A DNA stretch of 45,432 bases from Arenibacter sp. ARW7G5Y1 (GTDB lineage: Bacteria; Bacteroidota; Bacteroidia; Flavobacteriales; Flavobacteriaceae). The position numbers and the translations under genes are program-made. Below are positions 1 through 7,546 of this stretch, one piece after another (the first letter of the stretch is position 1; each line of letters starts with the position of its first letter). A model generated the notes under the pieces. It ran no database searches. It was not told the origin of the DNA and saw only the letters and a program-made list of their open reading frames with translations. The stretch lies in contig NZ_QJJZ01000006.1 of NCBI RefSeq assembly GCF_003201775.1, forward strand, positions 239,334 through 284,765. The letters run 5' to 3'.

Positions 1-1
1 A

Positions 2-3000
2 AGCCTTTTCACTGGCCTGACCGCAGGTACATACGACATTACCGTTACCTCGGATAGGGGTTGCTTTACCTTGCAGACCGTAACCATTGATGAACCTACT
101 CCAGTGGACGTAACCGCTACTGCTACCACTTTTGCCTGTAATGCCAATAATCAGGCATCCCAGGCTGTGATAACCGCTGTAGGAACAGGAGGTACAGCTC
201 CATATACCTATAGTATAAACGGGGTGAACTTCTTTACTTCAAATACATTTAATATAACCGATAACGGGTCTGATAGAACTATTACGGTTACTATTAAGGA
301 CGATAACGGATGTACAGATGTAACCACAGTGAACATTAGTGCCTTGAACAAGTTTACGGCTACCCTGACCCAGGATGCTGCAATATCATGCGCAGGACCG
401 GAGGAAGTAACCATAACCGTAAATGACAATGGAAATGGGGCCAATGTTTATAGCTATCAGTTATTACCCGTTGGTAATACCAATGCTACCCAAACAGGAA
501 CTCCAACCTATAACAGTGCCACCTTTAATTTGACCGCTGTGGGAAGTTATACCTTTAGGGTTACCGATACCACTACCGGATGTTATGTAGATACCGCCAC
601 ATACACAATAGCTCCTTACGATCTAATCAAGGTGAGTGCTACAGCAATTACTCCTGTAACCTGTTTTGGAGATAATAATGGTTCCCTGCAGATAAATGTA
701 AGCGGCTATTCAGGTCCTTATGATTATACGGTATATACCAGTACAGGTATTGCTACCGCCATTACGGGATCGGCCAACACCTCGGCGAACCCATTGATAA
801 TTAACGGACTAACAGGGGGGAATTATTATGTAAGGGTAACAGAGACCAATGTTCCTATGTGTCATGAAAATTCCAATACTGTAAAAATTATTTCTCCAGA
901 TAGGGCACTGACTGCCGTTGTTGATCAAATAGCCAACGTTACCTGTTCCAATGATAAAGGTGAAATAATAGTAGACCCAAGCGGAGGTTATGGTCCGTAT
1001 GATATTGTACTTACCAATACCACAACCTCACAGGTATACAATGCCACTGCTGTTAATGTGAAGGTATTCAACGACCTTTCTGCCGGGAATTACACCGTAC
1101 AGATTACCGATGCCAATGGTTGTATCCTAAATGATTTTGAAACCTTGGTACAACCGGCACCTATTACGGCAGATATCACACCACTATCCACAACTTTGGA
1201 TTGTTACGGAGATAGTGATGGAACATTGACTGCTATAAATATAGCCGGGGGTGAAGGTATATACCAGTACCAATTAAATGTTTATGATGCCACAGGCACT
1301 AACATTGAATATACCTCTGGAGGACAATTTAGTCCAATATTCAACAACCTGAAATCCGGTATCTATACCATTACCGTATCCGATAGTTGGGGATGTGATA
1401 TTGAAACCGTACAGGCCACTATAATAGATCCTACCGAAGTTTATGCCTCTTTAATAAGAACAAGTCCATTAACTTGCTTAAACGACGCAGAATTGTTGTT
1501 AACGGCCTATGGAGGAACAGGTCCTTATGAATATAGCTTGGACGGAAATAACTATTTCCCAATGAGCGGCGGAAATACCCATACCTTCACCGTAGCAGCA
1601 GGTAGCTACCGTTATTTTGTAAGGGACTCCTTTGGATGTAAATCCATACTTTCAAATGAAATCAAAGAAGATCCTATACTGCCTTTAACCGTTACTATGG
1701 ATACCTCCGCAGCAGTTATTAACTGTAGCGGTGACAACACCGCTATATTGATTGCAAAGGCAGATGGTGGATTGGGTAATTATCGTTATGAACTGTTCAC
1801 GGATGCTGCTTTGACCAATAGTATTGCAGGACCACAAACAAGCCGTCAATTTAGTAACCTTACGGTAGGCAGTTATTGGGTTAGGGTTACTAGTGATGAC
1901 TGTGTTGTGGTATCCAACGAAAATAGAATAACGGAACCGACACCGCTGGTGGTGGACGATTCCTTTATGGATGTCACCTGTAACGGGGCCAATGACGGTA
2001 GTATAACCGTTTCCTTAAGTGGTGGTTCTGGTGGATATCAATATGCCATTTCACCCAACTTGGACAAATTTGATACGGTAAATACATTTACCGATCTGGC
2101 TCCAGGAAACTATACCGTTATTGCCCAGGATATAAATGGATGTTTTGAGCAATTGAGATATACGATAACAGAACCTGCCATTATAACTGCAGTGCCTACT
2201 ACCACACCCGAAATATGTATAGGTAGTGAGGATGGAACTATTTCCTTAAGTATTTCCGGAGGAACCGCACCCTATAGTACTAGTATAAACTCTACTACAG
2301 ATAGCGATTTTGTCATGGACAGAACCATGTTTACCAATTTGGCTGCCGGAACTTATGCCATCTTCGTTAAGGATGCACAGGGATGTATGATCAACATGGC
2401 TGTAACCATTGATCCCGGAGTAAACTTAAATGCTACCGCTACACCAATATATGAATGTACGGGTAACACCCCCAACAATTTCATTGATCTGGTACTTGAA
2501 GATCCAACGGTTGCCCCGGATGTAATGTATGCATTGGACTCCACCGATCCCAATGACATGGTCTTGGAACCCAATTTTACCAATATTGCACCTGGAAACC
2601 ATTATATTTCAATAGCACATGCCAATGGTTGTGTACTGACCATAGATTTTGAAATAGAGAACTTTGAACCCTTGGTTCTTACCCTGGAACCCGGGAACAT
2701 AAACGAAATTACAGCTGTTGCCACTGGTGGACAACAGGAGTACACCTTCTATTTTAATGATAAGGACAATGGTACGGATAATACCCATTACATAACCGAA
2801 ACAAAAACCCACATCGTAAGGGTAGTGGACCAGAATGGCTGTGAGGCCATCGCAGAAATCTTTATGGAATTCATTGATATTGAAATCCCAAATTTCTTCA
2901 CCCCTGATGGTGATGGACAAAATGATTTCTGGAGCCCTAAAAATCAAGAAGGCTTCCCAAAAATACTAACCATAATATTTGACCGTTATGGTAGGGAGGT

Positions 3001-3145
3001 TTACAGAATGGGTCTCAATGACCAAGGATGGGATGGACTATACCATAATACCGAACTTCCAACCGGAGATTACTGGTATGTCATAAAACTCAAAGGAGAA
3101 GAGGATGATAGGGAATTTGTTGGACATTTTACATTATATCGATAA
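2..3145 (+). CDS. SprB-repeat cell-surface protein with gliding-motility C-terminal domain (5' end outside window)
   Basis: The reading frame is open back to base 2, so the first 5' part lies outside the window; 1047 residues are visible. They form about ten repeats of roughly 90-100 residues, each with a Cys followed by a G-x-x-D/N-G-like motif (for example TCFGDNNG, DCYGDSDG, TCNGANDG) and a GGxxPY-like strand, as in SprB-repeat adhesins. The last about 85 residues (from NFFTPDGDGQNDFW to GHFTLYR) match the gliding-motility-associated C-terminal domain, a type B signal for the type IX secretion system. The protein is therefore inferred to be exported and attached to or released from the cell surface as an adhesin. 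The porP/sprF-type gene 20 bp downstream is the usual partner of such proteins. Ligand unknown. Confidence 0.93.
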   Translation, partial: SLFTGLTAGTYDITVTSDRGCFTLQTVTIDEPTPVDVTATATTFACNANNQASQAVITAVGTGGTAPYTYSINGVNFFTSNTFNITDNGSDRTITVTIKDDNGCTDVTTVNISALNKFTATLTQDAAISCAGPEEVTITVNDNGNGANVYSYQLLPVGNTNATQTGTPTYNSATFNLTAVGSYTFRVTDTTTGCYVDTATYTIAPYDLIKVSATAITPVTCFGDNNGSLQINVSGYSGPYDYTVYTSTGIATAITGSANTSANPLIINGLTGGNYYVRVTETNVPMCHENSNTVKIISPDRALTAVVDQIANVTCSNDKGEIIVDPSGGYGPYDIVLTNTTTSQVYNATAVNVKVFNDLSAGNYTVQITDANGCILNDFETLVQPAPITADITPLSTTLDCYGDSDGTLTAINIAGGEGIYQYQLNVYDATGTNIEYTSGGQFSPIFNNLKSGIYTITVSDSWGCDIETVQATIIDPTEVYASLIRTSPLTCLNDAELLLTAYGGTGPYEYSLDGNNYFPMSGGNTHTFTVAAGSYRYFVRDSFGCKSILSNEIKEDPILPLTVTMDTSAAVINCSGDNTAILIAKADGGLGNYRYELFTDAALTNSIAGPQTSRQFSNLTVGSYWVRVTSDDCVVVSNENRITEPTPLVVDDSFMDVTCNGANDGSITVSLSGGSGGYQYAISPNLDKFDTVNTFTDLAPGNYTVIAQDINGCFEQLRYTITEPAIITAVPTTTPEICIGSEDGTISLSISGGTAPYSTSINSTTDSDFVMDRTMFTNLAAGTYAIFVKDAQGCMINMAVTIDPGVNLNATATPIYECTGNTPNNFIDLVLEDPTVAPDVMYALDSTDPNDMVLEPNFTNIAPGNHYISIAHANGCVLTIDFEIENFEPLVLTLEPGNINEITAVATGGQQEYTFYFNDKDNGTDNTHYITETKTHIVRVVDQNGCEAIAEIFMEFIDIEIPNFFTPDGDGQNDFWSPKNQEGFPKILTIIFDRYGREVYRMGLNDQGWDGLYHNTELPTGDYWYVIKLKGEEDDREFVGHFTLYR

Positions 3146-3165
3146 AAAACTTAACCATAAATACA

Positions 3166-4116
3166 ATGCGCAGTAAACTATTAACTTTTGTGTTGTTTTT
3201 AAGTACCTTGATCACTAGTGCCCAAGAACTTAATTCACCCCAGCTTTCACAATATTTGGCAGACAATCCTTTTGTATTATCCCCAACATATGCGGGTATT
3301 GGTGATCATGTAAAAATTAGGTTGAACGGACTTGCCCAATGGGTTGGAATTAAGGATGCACCTAGAACCCAATCCTTGGCTGCCGATATGAGGTTAGGGG
3401 AAAAATCGGGAATAGGATTGTTTTTATACAACGATTCCAACGGATACACAAAACAACAAGGTGCACGAATATCCTTTGCCCACCATTTAACTTTAGATCG
3501 CTATGAGGACGAATTTTTATCATTTGGTATCTCCTATAATTTCAATCAATTTAGACTGGACGTAGAAGAATTTATAGATGCCGGTTTTGATCCAGGTGTA
3601 ACCGATGATAGATCAACCTCCAACCATAACTTCGACGTAGGTCTTTTATACAGAAAAAATTCCTTTTATTTCAGTGTAAATGCCTCCAACGTCATCAATA
3701 AGGATGTTTATATTTTCGATCCCATCTTTGAACCCAACAAACTTAGAAACTTCTATGCCTATACTGGATACCGATATAAGAAATCCAGAAATAGCAATAT
3801 GGAAATAGAACCCTCCCTTTTGTACAAAATATTTGAAAGTGACGGTAGATCGGAAGCCGATTTAAATCTAAAATTTAGATGGTATGATTTTGAGGATTAC
3901 TATTATGCTGGTGTTACCTACCGTTTTTTAAACGATCAAATAGGACGGCCATTATACATTGCTCCTTTGGCCGGTCTTAAAAAAAGTAATTTCTATTTCG
4001 GATATTCCTATCAGATCATTCTTAATGAAATATTGGGCTATAGTACCGGTACCCACGTAGTAACCATTGGGGTAGACCTATTTCAGGGTATCAGTAATTG
4101 TAGATGTACCTATTAA
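3166..4116 (+). CDS. PorP/SprF family type IX secretion system membrane protein
   Basis: 316 residues, the usual size for the family. Residues 1-19 form a signal peptide (ending TSAQ), followed by the family hallmark near residue 25-45: QLSQYLADNPFVLSPTYAG. The rest alternates short aromatic-rich beta strands, as expected for an outer-membrane barrel. It starts 20 bp after the SprB-repeat adhesin and almost surely shares its transcript. PorP/SprF proteins are found next to type B C-terminal-domain proteins and help secrete or anchor them; that this one serves the upstream adhesin is inferred from position. The ATG at 3166 gives a complete signal peptide, which supports the start. Confidence 0.93.
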   Translation: MRSKLLTFVLFLSTLITSAQELNSPQLSQYLADNPFVLSPTYAGIGDHVKIRLNGLAQWVGIKDAPRTQSLAADMRLGEKSGIGLFLYNDSNGYTKQQGARISFAHHLTLDRYEDEFLSFGISYNFNQFRLDVEEFIDAGFDPGVTDDRSTSNHNFDVGLLYRKNSFYFSVNASNVINKDVYIFDPIFEPNKLRNFYAYTGYRYKKSRNSNMEIEPSLLYKIFESDGRSEADLNLKFRWYDFEDYYYAGVTYRFLNDQIGRPLYIAPLAGLKKSNFYFGYSYQIILNEILGYSTGTHVVTIGVDLFQGISNCRCTY

Positions 4117-4189
4117 CCAAATGTCTTAGTATAGGCGACTTGAACGCTAAATTATTTGTAAAATCCATTCTTTTAAACTTGGATTGATT

Positions 4190-4197
4190 TAATTTTG
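4190..4197 (+). promoter_or_regulatory. Candidate Bacteroidota -7 element for folB
   Basis: TAATTTTG matches the TAnnTTTG -7 consensus and lies 14 bp before the GTG start of folB. No clear TTTG -33 box is seen at the usual spacing, so this rests on one motif. Confidence 0.35.
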
Positions 4198-4211
4198 TAC
4201 AAATTATTGAT

Positions 4212-4571
4212 GTGTTGGGAAAAATAAGGGTACGCAATATTAAAATTTATGCCAATCATGGTTGTCTTAAGGAAGAGACTCTTATTGGAAGCGATTACCT
4301 AGTAAATGTGGAAGTGGATGCCGATTTAAAAAAAGCATCACAAACCGATGAATTATCGGAAACGGTTGACTACGTACATATAAATTCTATAGTAAAGGAA
4401 GAAATGTCTATTCCTTCCAAACTATTGGAACATGTGGCACAGCGAATTCTAAATAGAATATTTGTAGAAATTTCCATCGCTAAAAAAGTGAAAGTTGCTG
4501 TCTCAAAAATAAATCCACCTATTGGTGGTGATGTCCAAGAAGTGACCATAATACTTAAATCCAAAAGATAA
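4212..4571 (+). CDS. folB: Dihydroneopterin aldolase
   Basis: 119 residues, full family length. It converts 7,8-dihydroneopterin to 6-hydroxymethyl-dihydropterin and glycolaldehyde in cytoplasmic folate synthesis. Visible signature: IYANHGCLKEE near residues 12-22 with Glu22, SETVDYVHI with Tyr54, and a C-terminal KINPPIGGD with Lys99; Glu22, Tyr54 and Lys98/99 are the conserved active-site positions of FolB. The start is GTG (4212); an ATG two bases upstream is in another frame. It lies between porP/sprF and tRNA-Cys, with no other folate genes in view, so it is probably its own unit. Confidence 0.93.
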   Translation: MLGKIRVRNIKIYANHGCLKEETLIGSDYLVNVEVDADLKKASQTDELSETVDYVHINSIVKEEMSIPSKLLEHVAQRILNRIFVEISIAKKVKVAVSKINPPIGGDVQEVTIILKSKR

Positions 4572-4581
4572 AACTTTTAGT

Positions 4582-4611
4582 TTTTGTAAGATAAAAAAAG
4601 TATTACCTTTG
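4582..4611 (+). promoter_or_regulatory. Promoter of tRNA-Cys
   Basis: TTTTG at 4582-4586, 17 bp spacer, then TACCTTTG at 4604-4611: a good match to the Bacteroidota housekeeping promoter (TTTG / TAnnTTTG). It would start transcription just before the tRNA at 4623. Confidence 0.75.
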
Positions 4612-4622
4612 CACAGCAAATA

Positions 4623-4696
4623 GGCATTGTGGCCGAGTGGCTAGGCAGAGCTCTGCAAAAGCTTGTACAGCGGTTCGAATCCGCTCGATGCCTCCA
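4623..4696 (+). tRNA. tRNA-Cys (GCA), CCA encoded
   Basis: Acceptor GGCATTG (4623-4629) pairs with CGATGCC (4686-4692) with one G-U pair. Anticodon stem GAGCT/AGCTT encloses loop CTGCAAA with anticodon GCA. The T arm contains GGTTCGAATCC. The discriminator base is T (4693), the hallmark of cysteine tRNAs, followed by genomic CCA (4694-4696). Short D loop and variable loop are normal. Confidence 0.97.
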
Positions 4697-4730
4697 AAAC
4701 CTTCATCTTAACAGATGAAGGTTTTTTCTT
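4697..4730 (+). terminator. Rho-independent terminator of tRNA-Cys
   Basis: AACCTTCATC (4698-4707) and GATGAAGGTT (4714-4723) form a perfect 10-bp stem with a 6-nt loop, followed by a T-run. It begins directly after the encoded CCA. Confidence 0.9.
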
Positions 4731-5182
4731 TTACCAATACGCAAATTGATGTTAATAGCTCCCGCTAACTTATAACGTTACAACGAACAGAATTTGGATC
4801 ATGACCAATTTTTGTGTTTATGAAAAAAAGGGATTAATTTGATCAGTCGTGTTTTTTTTGATAAATAGTTTTTATTAATAGGAGCAATTTAGTAAAACCA
4901 ATGTTTAAATTATTCTTTCATTTTACTCAAGTGGTTTTTATTGTTTTTTATCGGATTTCGTGAATCTTCGATTTCTTTGCTTGTCCAATGAAACCGACGC
5001 AGGAGGTTCATGAATACCTTATTACAAAATAAGCAAGCAATGAATAAAACGAAACCGCAGGTTCACGAATACATAATTAGGAAAATAACCAGCCATGAGC
5101 TAAACAAACCTGCCTTCCGGCAGGCAGGAGAAAAGACCTTTCTTCGCTAGGTGGTCTCTAAAATCTCTGGATTTTAAGGACC

Positions 5183-5239
5183 GATGCCATGGCCTAAATT
5201 ATTTCCAAGGCTTCAATAATTCTTAACGGCCATGCCATC
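5183..5239. repeat. Composite imperfect hairpin
   Basis: GATGCCATGGCC (5183-5194) pairs with GGCCATGCCATC (5228-5239) at 11 of 12 positions, and inside it AATTATT (5197-5203) pairs with AATAATT (5215-5221). No T-run follows on either strand, so it is not an ordinary terminator. Confidence 0.55.
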
Positions 5240-5420
5240 TCCACGACGGAAGAAGAACGACCAAACCATAGACCTTGAGGGCAATGTCAAAGGTTTTTAA
5301 TAACGGAAAATGACTTATCCCCACATCAAGGTTGACGCAACGTAAGGACCGGCCTATTTTCAATTTACTTAAGTGGTTATTATTGTTTTTTATAGGTTTT
5401 CGTGAATCTTCGATTTCGTA

Positions 5421-5526
5421 TTAAATCAAGTGGTTTCCACATTGGGTTCAGGTAGCCGTCCAAAGAGCATTTCACCATAGTGAAAGCGGCCTGGACGGCG
5501 CGGCTGTGGAAATTGCGTAGATTTAA
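5421..5526. repeat. 106-nt element of nested inverted repeats
   Basis: Four concentric helices are visible: TTAAATC (5421-5427) with GATTTAA (5520-5526); TTTCCACA (5434-5441) with TGTGGAAA (5505-5512); GCCGTCC (5455-5461) with GGACGGC (5493-5499); TTTCAC (5470-5475) with GTGAAA (5480-5485). All are perfect. The core is much richer in G+C than its surroundings. It could be a structured RNA or a miniature inverted-repeat element; no function is assigned. Confidence 0.6.
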
Positions 5527-5571
5527 AGAAATTTAAAATTAGCTTGGCCATGGCTACAGCTGGCTCCTCCT

Positions 5572-5596
5572 AACCAAGGTACACCGTACCTTGGTT
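5572..5596. repeat. 11-bp perfect hairpin
   Basis: AACCAAGGTAC (5572-5582) and GTACCTTGGTT (5586-5596) form a perfect stem with a 3-nt loop. There is no adjacent T-run; the first T-run comes 15 bases later at 5612. Confidence 0.6.
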
Positions 5597-5989
5597 ATTC
5601 GGCCCTGGTCGTTTTTTATTCATCGGCTGGTCTATTGATTTTTAATGGTATTCATGAATGCTACGCATTTGGGCGATGCAAAAAATGAACAGGACACAAA
5701 CTTGAGATAGTAAACTATATCTTTTTTAATTCACACACAACTTTTAGGATTGATCCTTTTATACCCCAAAACGGGATTATATACCCAAGCTTTCCTTGCA
5801 ATTTAAGGTAGTATTATCATCTTAAGGATGTCAGTATAAAAATTTGTGGTGAAAGAGACTAAACAGAGTATCAATACTTTGGGTAAGTTAAACCATACCA
5901 AGAAATAATAAGCTCACCAATAATTGTCCATATATAATTTTCATAACCATTATTAATGCATTATTTGATCATATACGAATAGGACGGGT

Positions 5990-6030
5990 TATTGAGAAAC
6001 ATTTATATTACAAGCCCTGGTTCCTCAATA
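5990..6030 (-). terminator. Possible 3' hairpin after the LysE-type gene
   Basis: TATTGAGAAAC (5990-6000) can pair with GTTCCTCAATA (6020-6030) across 11 positions with one wobble. It lies just downstream of the minus-strand exporter gene. No T-run follows, so termination is only a guess. Confidence 0.3.
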
Positions 6031-6041
6031 CTTTTGTTTAA

Positions 6042-6704
6042 CTACTTTATAAGTTCTATTCCTTTTTCAATATTCAATTGATCTTTAGGGAGAAAACCTT
6101 TTATAATCAGAACAATGCCACAAATAACCAGGACAATGCCAATTCCTTTTTTTACTAGAAGAATTCTTCTTTTGGTCAACTTTCTGCGCAATTGTTTGGC
6201 CAATAAAATTTTAAAGATATCCGTAACAAAATAGGCCCCTATCATAGCGGAAAAGAAAATTATTATTCTATTGGGATCATTATCCAAGCTAGGCCCAACT
6301 ACAATTATAATACCCAACCAAAATACCAAAACACCAATATTTATAAAATTTAGCAAGAATCCCTTGATGCACAAACTAAAATAATCTCCCTTGGTAATCC
6401 TTATTTCATTTTCCTGTTTAACAGACTCTTTCTTAAATACATTGCTAAGCCCATAAACCAATAGAATGGTCCCTCCAAAAACATAAAGTCCAGGATGATT
6501 ACTAAGATTTTCCAACAATTGAAAACTACTAAAATAGGCTAAGGAAATAAAAACAACATCGGCAACAATTACACCCACATCAAAACAAAGTGCAGCTCTA
6601 AACCCTTTAAGGGCACTAGTTTCAAGAAGTACGAAAAAAACAGGCCCTATCATAAAGCTCAATAATAAGCCCAATGGAATCGCTGCCTGAATATCTTCGA
6701 TCAT
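6042..6704 (-). CDS. LysE family translocator
   Basis: 220 residues with about six hydrophobic segments, the size and topology of LysE/RhtB exporters of the inner membrane. The N-terminal IPLGLLLSFMIGPVFFVLLE (residues about 10-29) holds the G-P-x-F/V pattern seen in the first helix of this superfamily. The family exports amino acids and related small molecules; the substrate cannot be read from sequence. It starts 13 bp after the stop of the head-GIN gene upstream, so the two are probably co-transcribed from the minus strand. Confidence 0.88.
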   Translation of the reverse strand: MIEDIQAAIPLGLLLSFMIGPVFFVLLETSALKGFRAALCFDVGVIVADVVFISLAYFSSFQLLENLSNHPGLYVFGGTILLVYGLSNVFKKESVKQENEIRITKGDYFSLCIKGFLLNFINIGVLVFWLGIIIVVGPSLDNDPNRIIIFFSAMIGAYFVTDIFKILLAKQLRRKLTKRRILLVKKGIGIVLVICGIVLIIKGFLPKDQLNIEKGIELIK

Positions 6705-6717
6705 AAAACTTTATAAC

Positions 6718-7401
6718 TTACATTCTGGTAATCTTTCCTCCAAAAACCGTTTTCTCTTCCATTTTTGCTGGATTTCCATACACCATAACTTCACCACCGG
6801 CCTTTACGGCAGCCTTTACATAATCACTTGCAAATACTTCCGCCCTTGAACCGGCATTTACATTAATAGTACTAAATTTAGTTTTGAAATCCTTACCCTT
6901 ATAAACACCTCCTGTATTTATTTGAACATCTTGAATGTTGGAAGATCCCGAAGCAGAAATAATACCTCCAGTTACACTTTTTATAAGCATTTGATCTACT
7001 TGGGCACTGATAATCAACTCTCCACCTTCCTGAGCCTTCAATTCCAATATGTCTTGCTTAATGGGCTCCTTGGACGAAATCCTGGCGTCTTCGTTCGTAT
7101 CAATAACAACAAGTTTTTCAGTATAATGGATATCTACAAAGGTTCTATAGCCACTAAATAGTTTAGTTACTTCCATTCTAATCTTAAGAACACCGTCATT
7201 GTTTACAATAGCAACATTGTTAGTATTGGCACCAGTTATTACGGCCTTGTTAACATCGGATTTTATAAGGTTCACGGACAATCCATCAAAAGCCTTGACT
7301 TCTTTGAACGGCTGTAAATTTTGAGTTACCTTTTCGTTTTGCGACCTTAGTGATTGGGTAGCAACCAATAACAAAAGTACTACTATTAATTTCTGATCCA
7401 T
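6718..7401 (-). CDS. Head-GIN domain (DUF2807) secreted protein
   Basis: 227 residues from the ATG at 7401; an in-frame start 75 bases upstream would add 25 residues before the signal peptide, so I prefer 7401. Residues 1-20 (MDQKLIVVLLLLVATQSLRS) are a signal peptide. The rest is a run of short beta strands with G-G-x-I/V-x-A-S and asparagine/valine-rich turns, typical of the putative autotransporter-adhesin head-GIN family, which forms a right-handed beta-helix-like fold. These are common and mostly uncharacterised in Bacteroidota. Likely periplasmic or outer-membrane associated. It sits 13 bp upstream of the LysE-type exporter. Confidence 0.85.
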   Translation of the reverse strand: MDQKLIVVLLLLVATQSLRSQNEKVTQNLQPFKEVKAFDGLSVNLIKSDVNKAVITGANTNNVAIVNNDGVLKIRMEVTKLFSGYRTFVDIHYTEKLVVIDTNEDARISSKEPIKQDILELKAQEGGELIISAQVDQMLIKSVTGGIISASGSSNIQDVQINTGGVYKGKDFKTKFSTINVNAGSRAEVFASDYVKAAVKAGGEVMVYGNPAKMEEKTVFGGKITRM

Positions 7402-7546
7402 TATCTTAGAGCTATAGTTTTTTGACCAATTATTATTAACCAAAAAACATTTTTCCGGACTAATTCCGTATAACATATTTATGAAATGGCAACGTTTTAT
7501 TAACTAATCCAGTTCAGTTAAACAAATTCCGTTCCAAAACAAAAAT

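Larger units (their letters stand above)
4925..5672. repeat. Five decayed copies of a short repeat, two orientations
   Basis: Related copies read AAA-C/T-CG-n-AG-n-TTCAC/TGAATAC followed by AT-rich sequence ending near ACCAGCC or ACCAC. Plus-strand copies begin near 4988 and 5051; minus-strand copies lie near 4925-4976, 5357-5418 and 5600-5672. The two minus copies at 4925 and 5357 are about 90 percent alike over some 50 bp. On the plus strand, copies 2 and 3 translate to related peptides MKPTQEVHEYLITK and KPQVHEYIIRKI, so the unit may derive from the 5' end of a coding gene. Confidence 0.6.
4731..6041. other. 1.3-kb gene-free region with hairpins and decayed repeats
   Basis: No convincing intact gene is seen on either strand. 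The region contains five decayed copies of one repeat (4920s-5672), a CCTGCC-TTCC-GGCAGG palindrome near 5109, a 57-nt composite hairpin (5183-5239), a 106-nt nest of hairpins (5421-5526) and an 11-bp perfect hairpin (5572-5596). In-frame scraps such as KPQVHEYIIRKITSHELNK (from the ATG at 5041) look like the start of a lost protein. The stretch 5700-5985 shows nothing I recognise. Confidence 0.7.

Noticed and set aside
208..444. Antisense frames within the SprB-repeat gene
   Set aside because: The threonine-rich repeats avoid stops on the opposite strand; no start context or homology.
2..3145. CRISPR-like or satellite repeat
   Set aside because: The repetition is at the protein level with diverged DNA; units are about 270-300 bp and fully coding.
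4623..4696. Attachment site for an integrative element at tRNA-Cys
   Set aside because: No direct repeat of the tRNA 3' end was found downstream in the window and no integrase is present.
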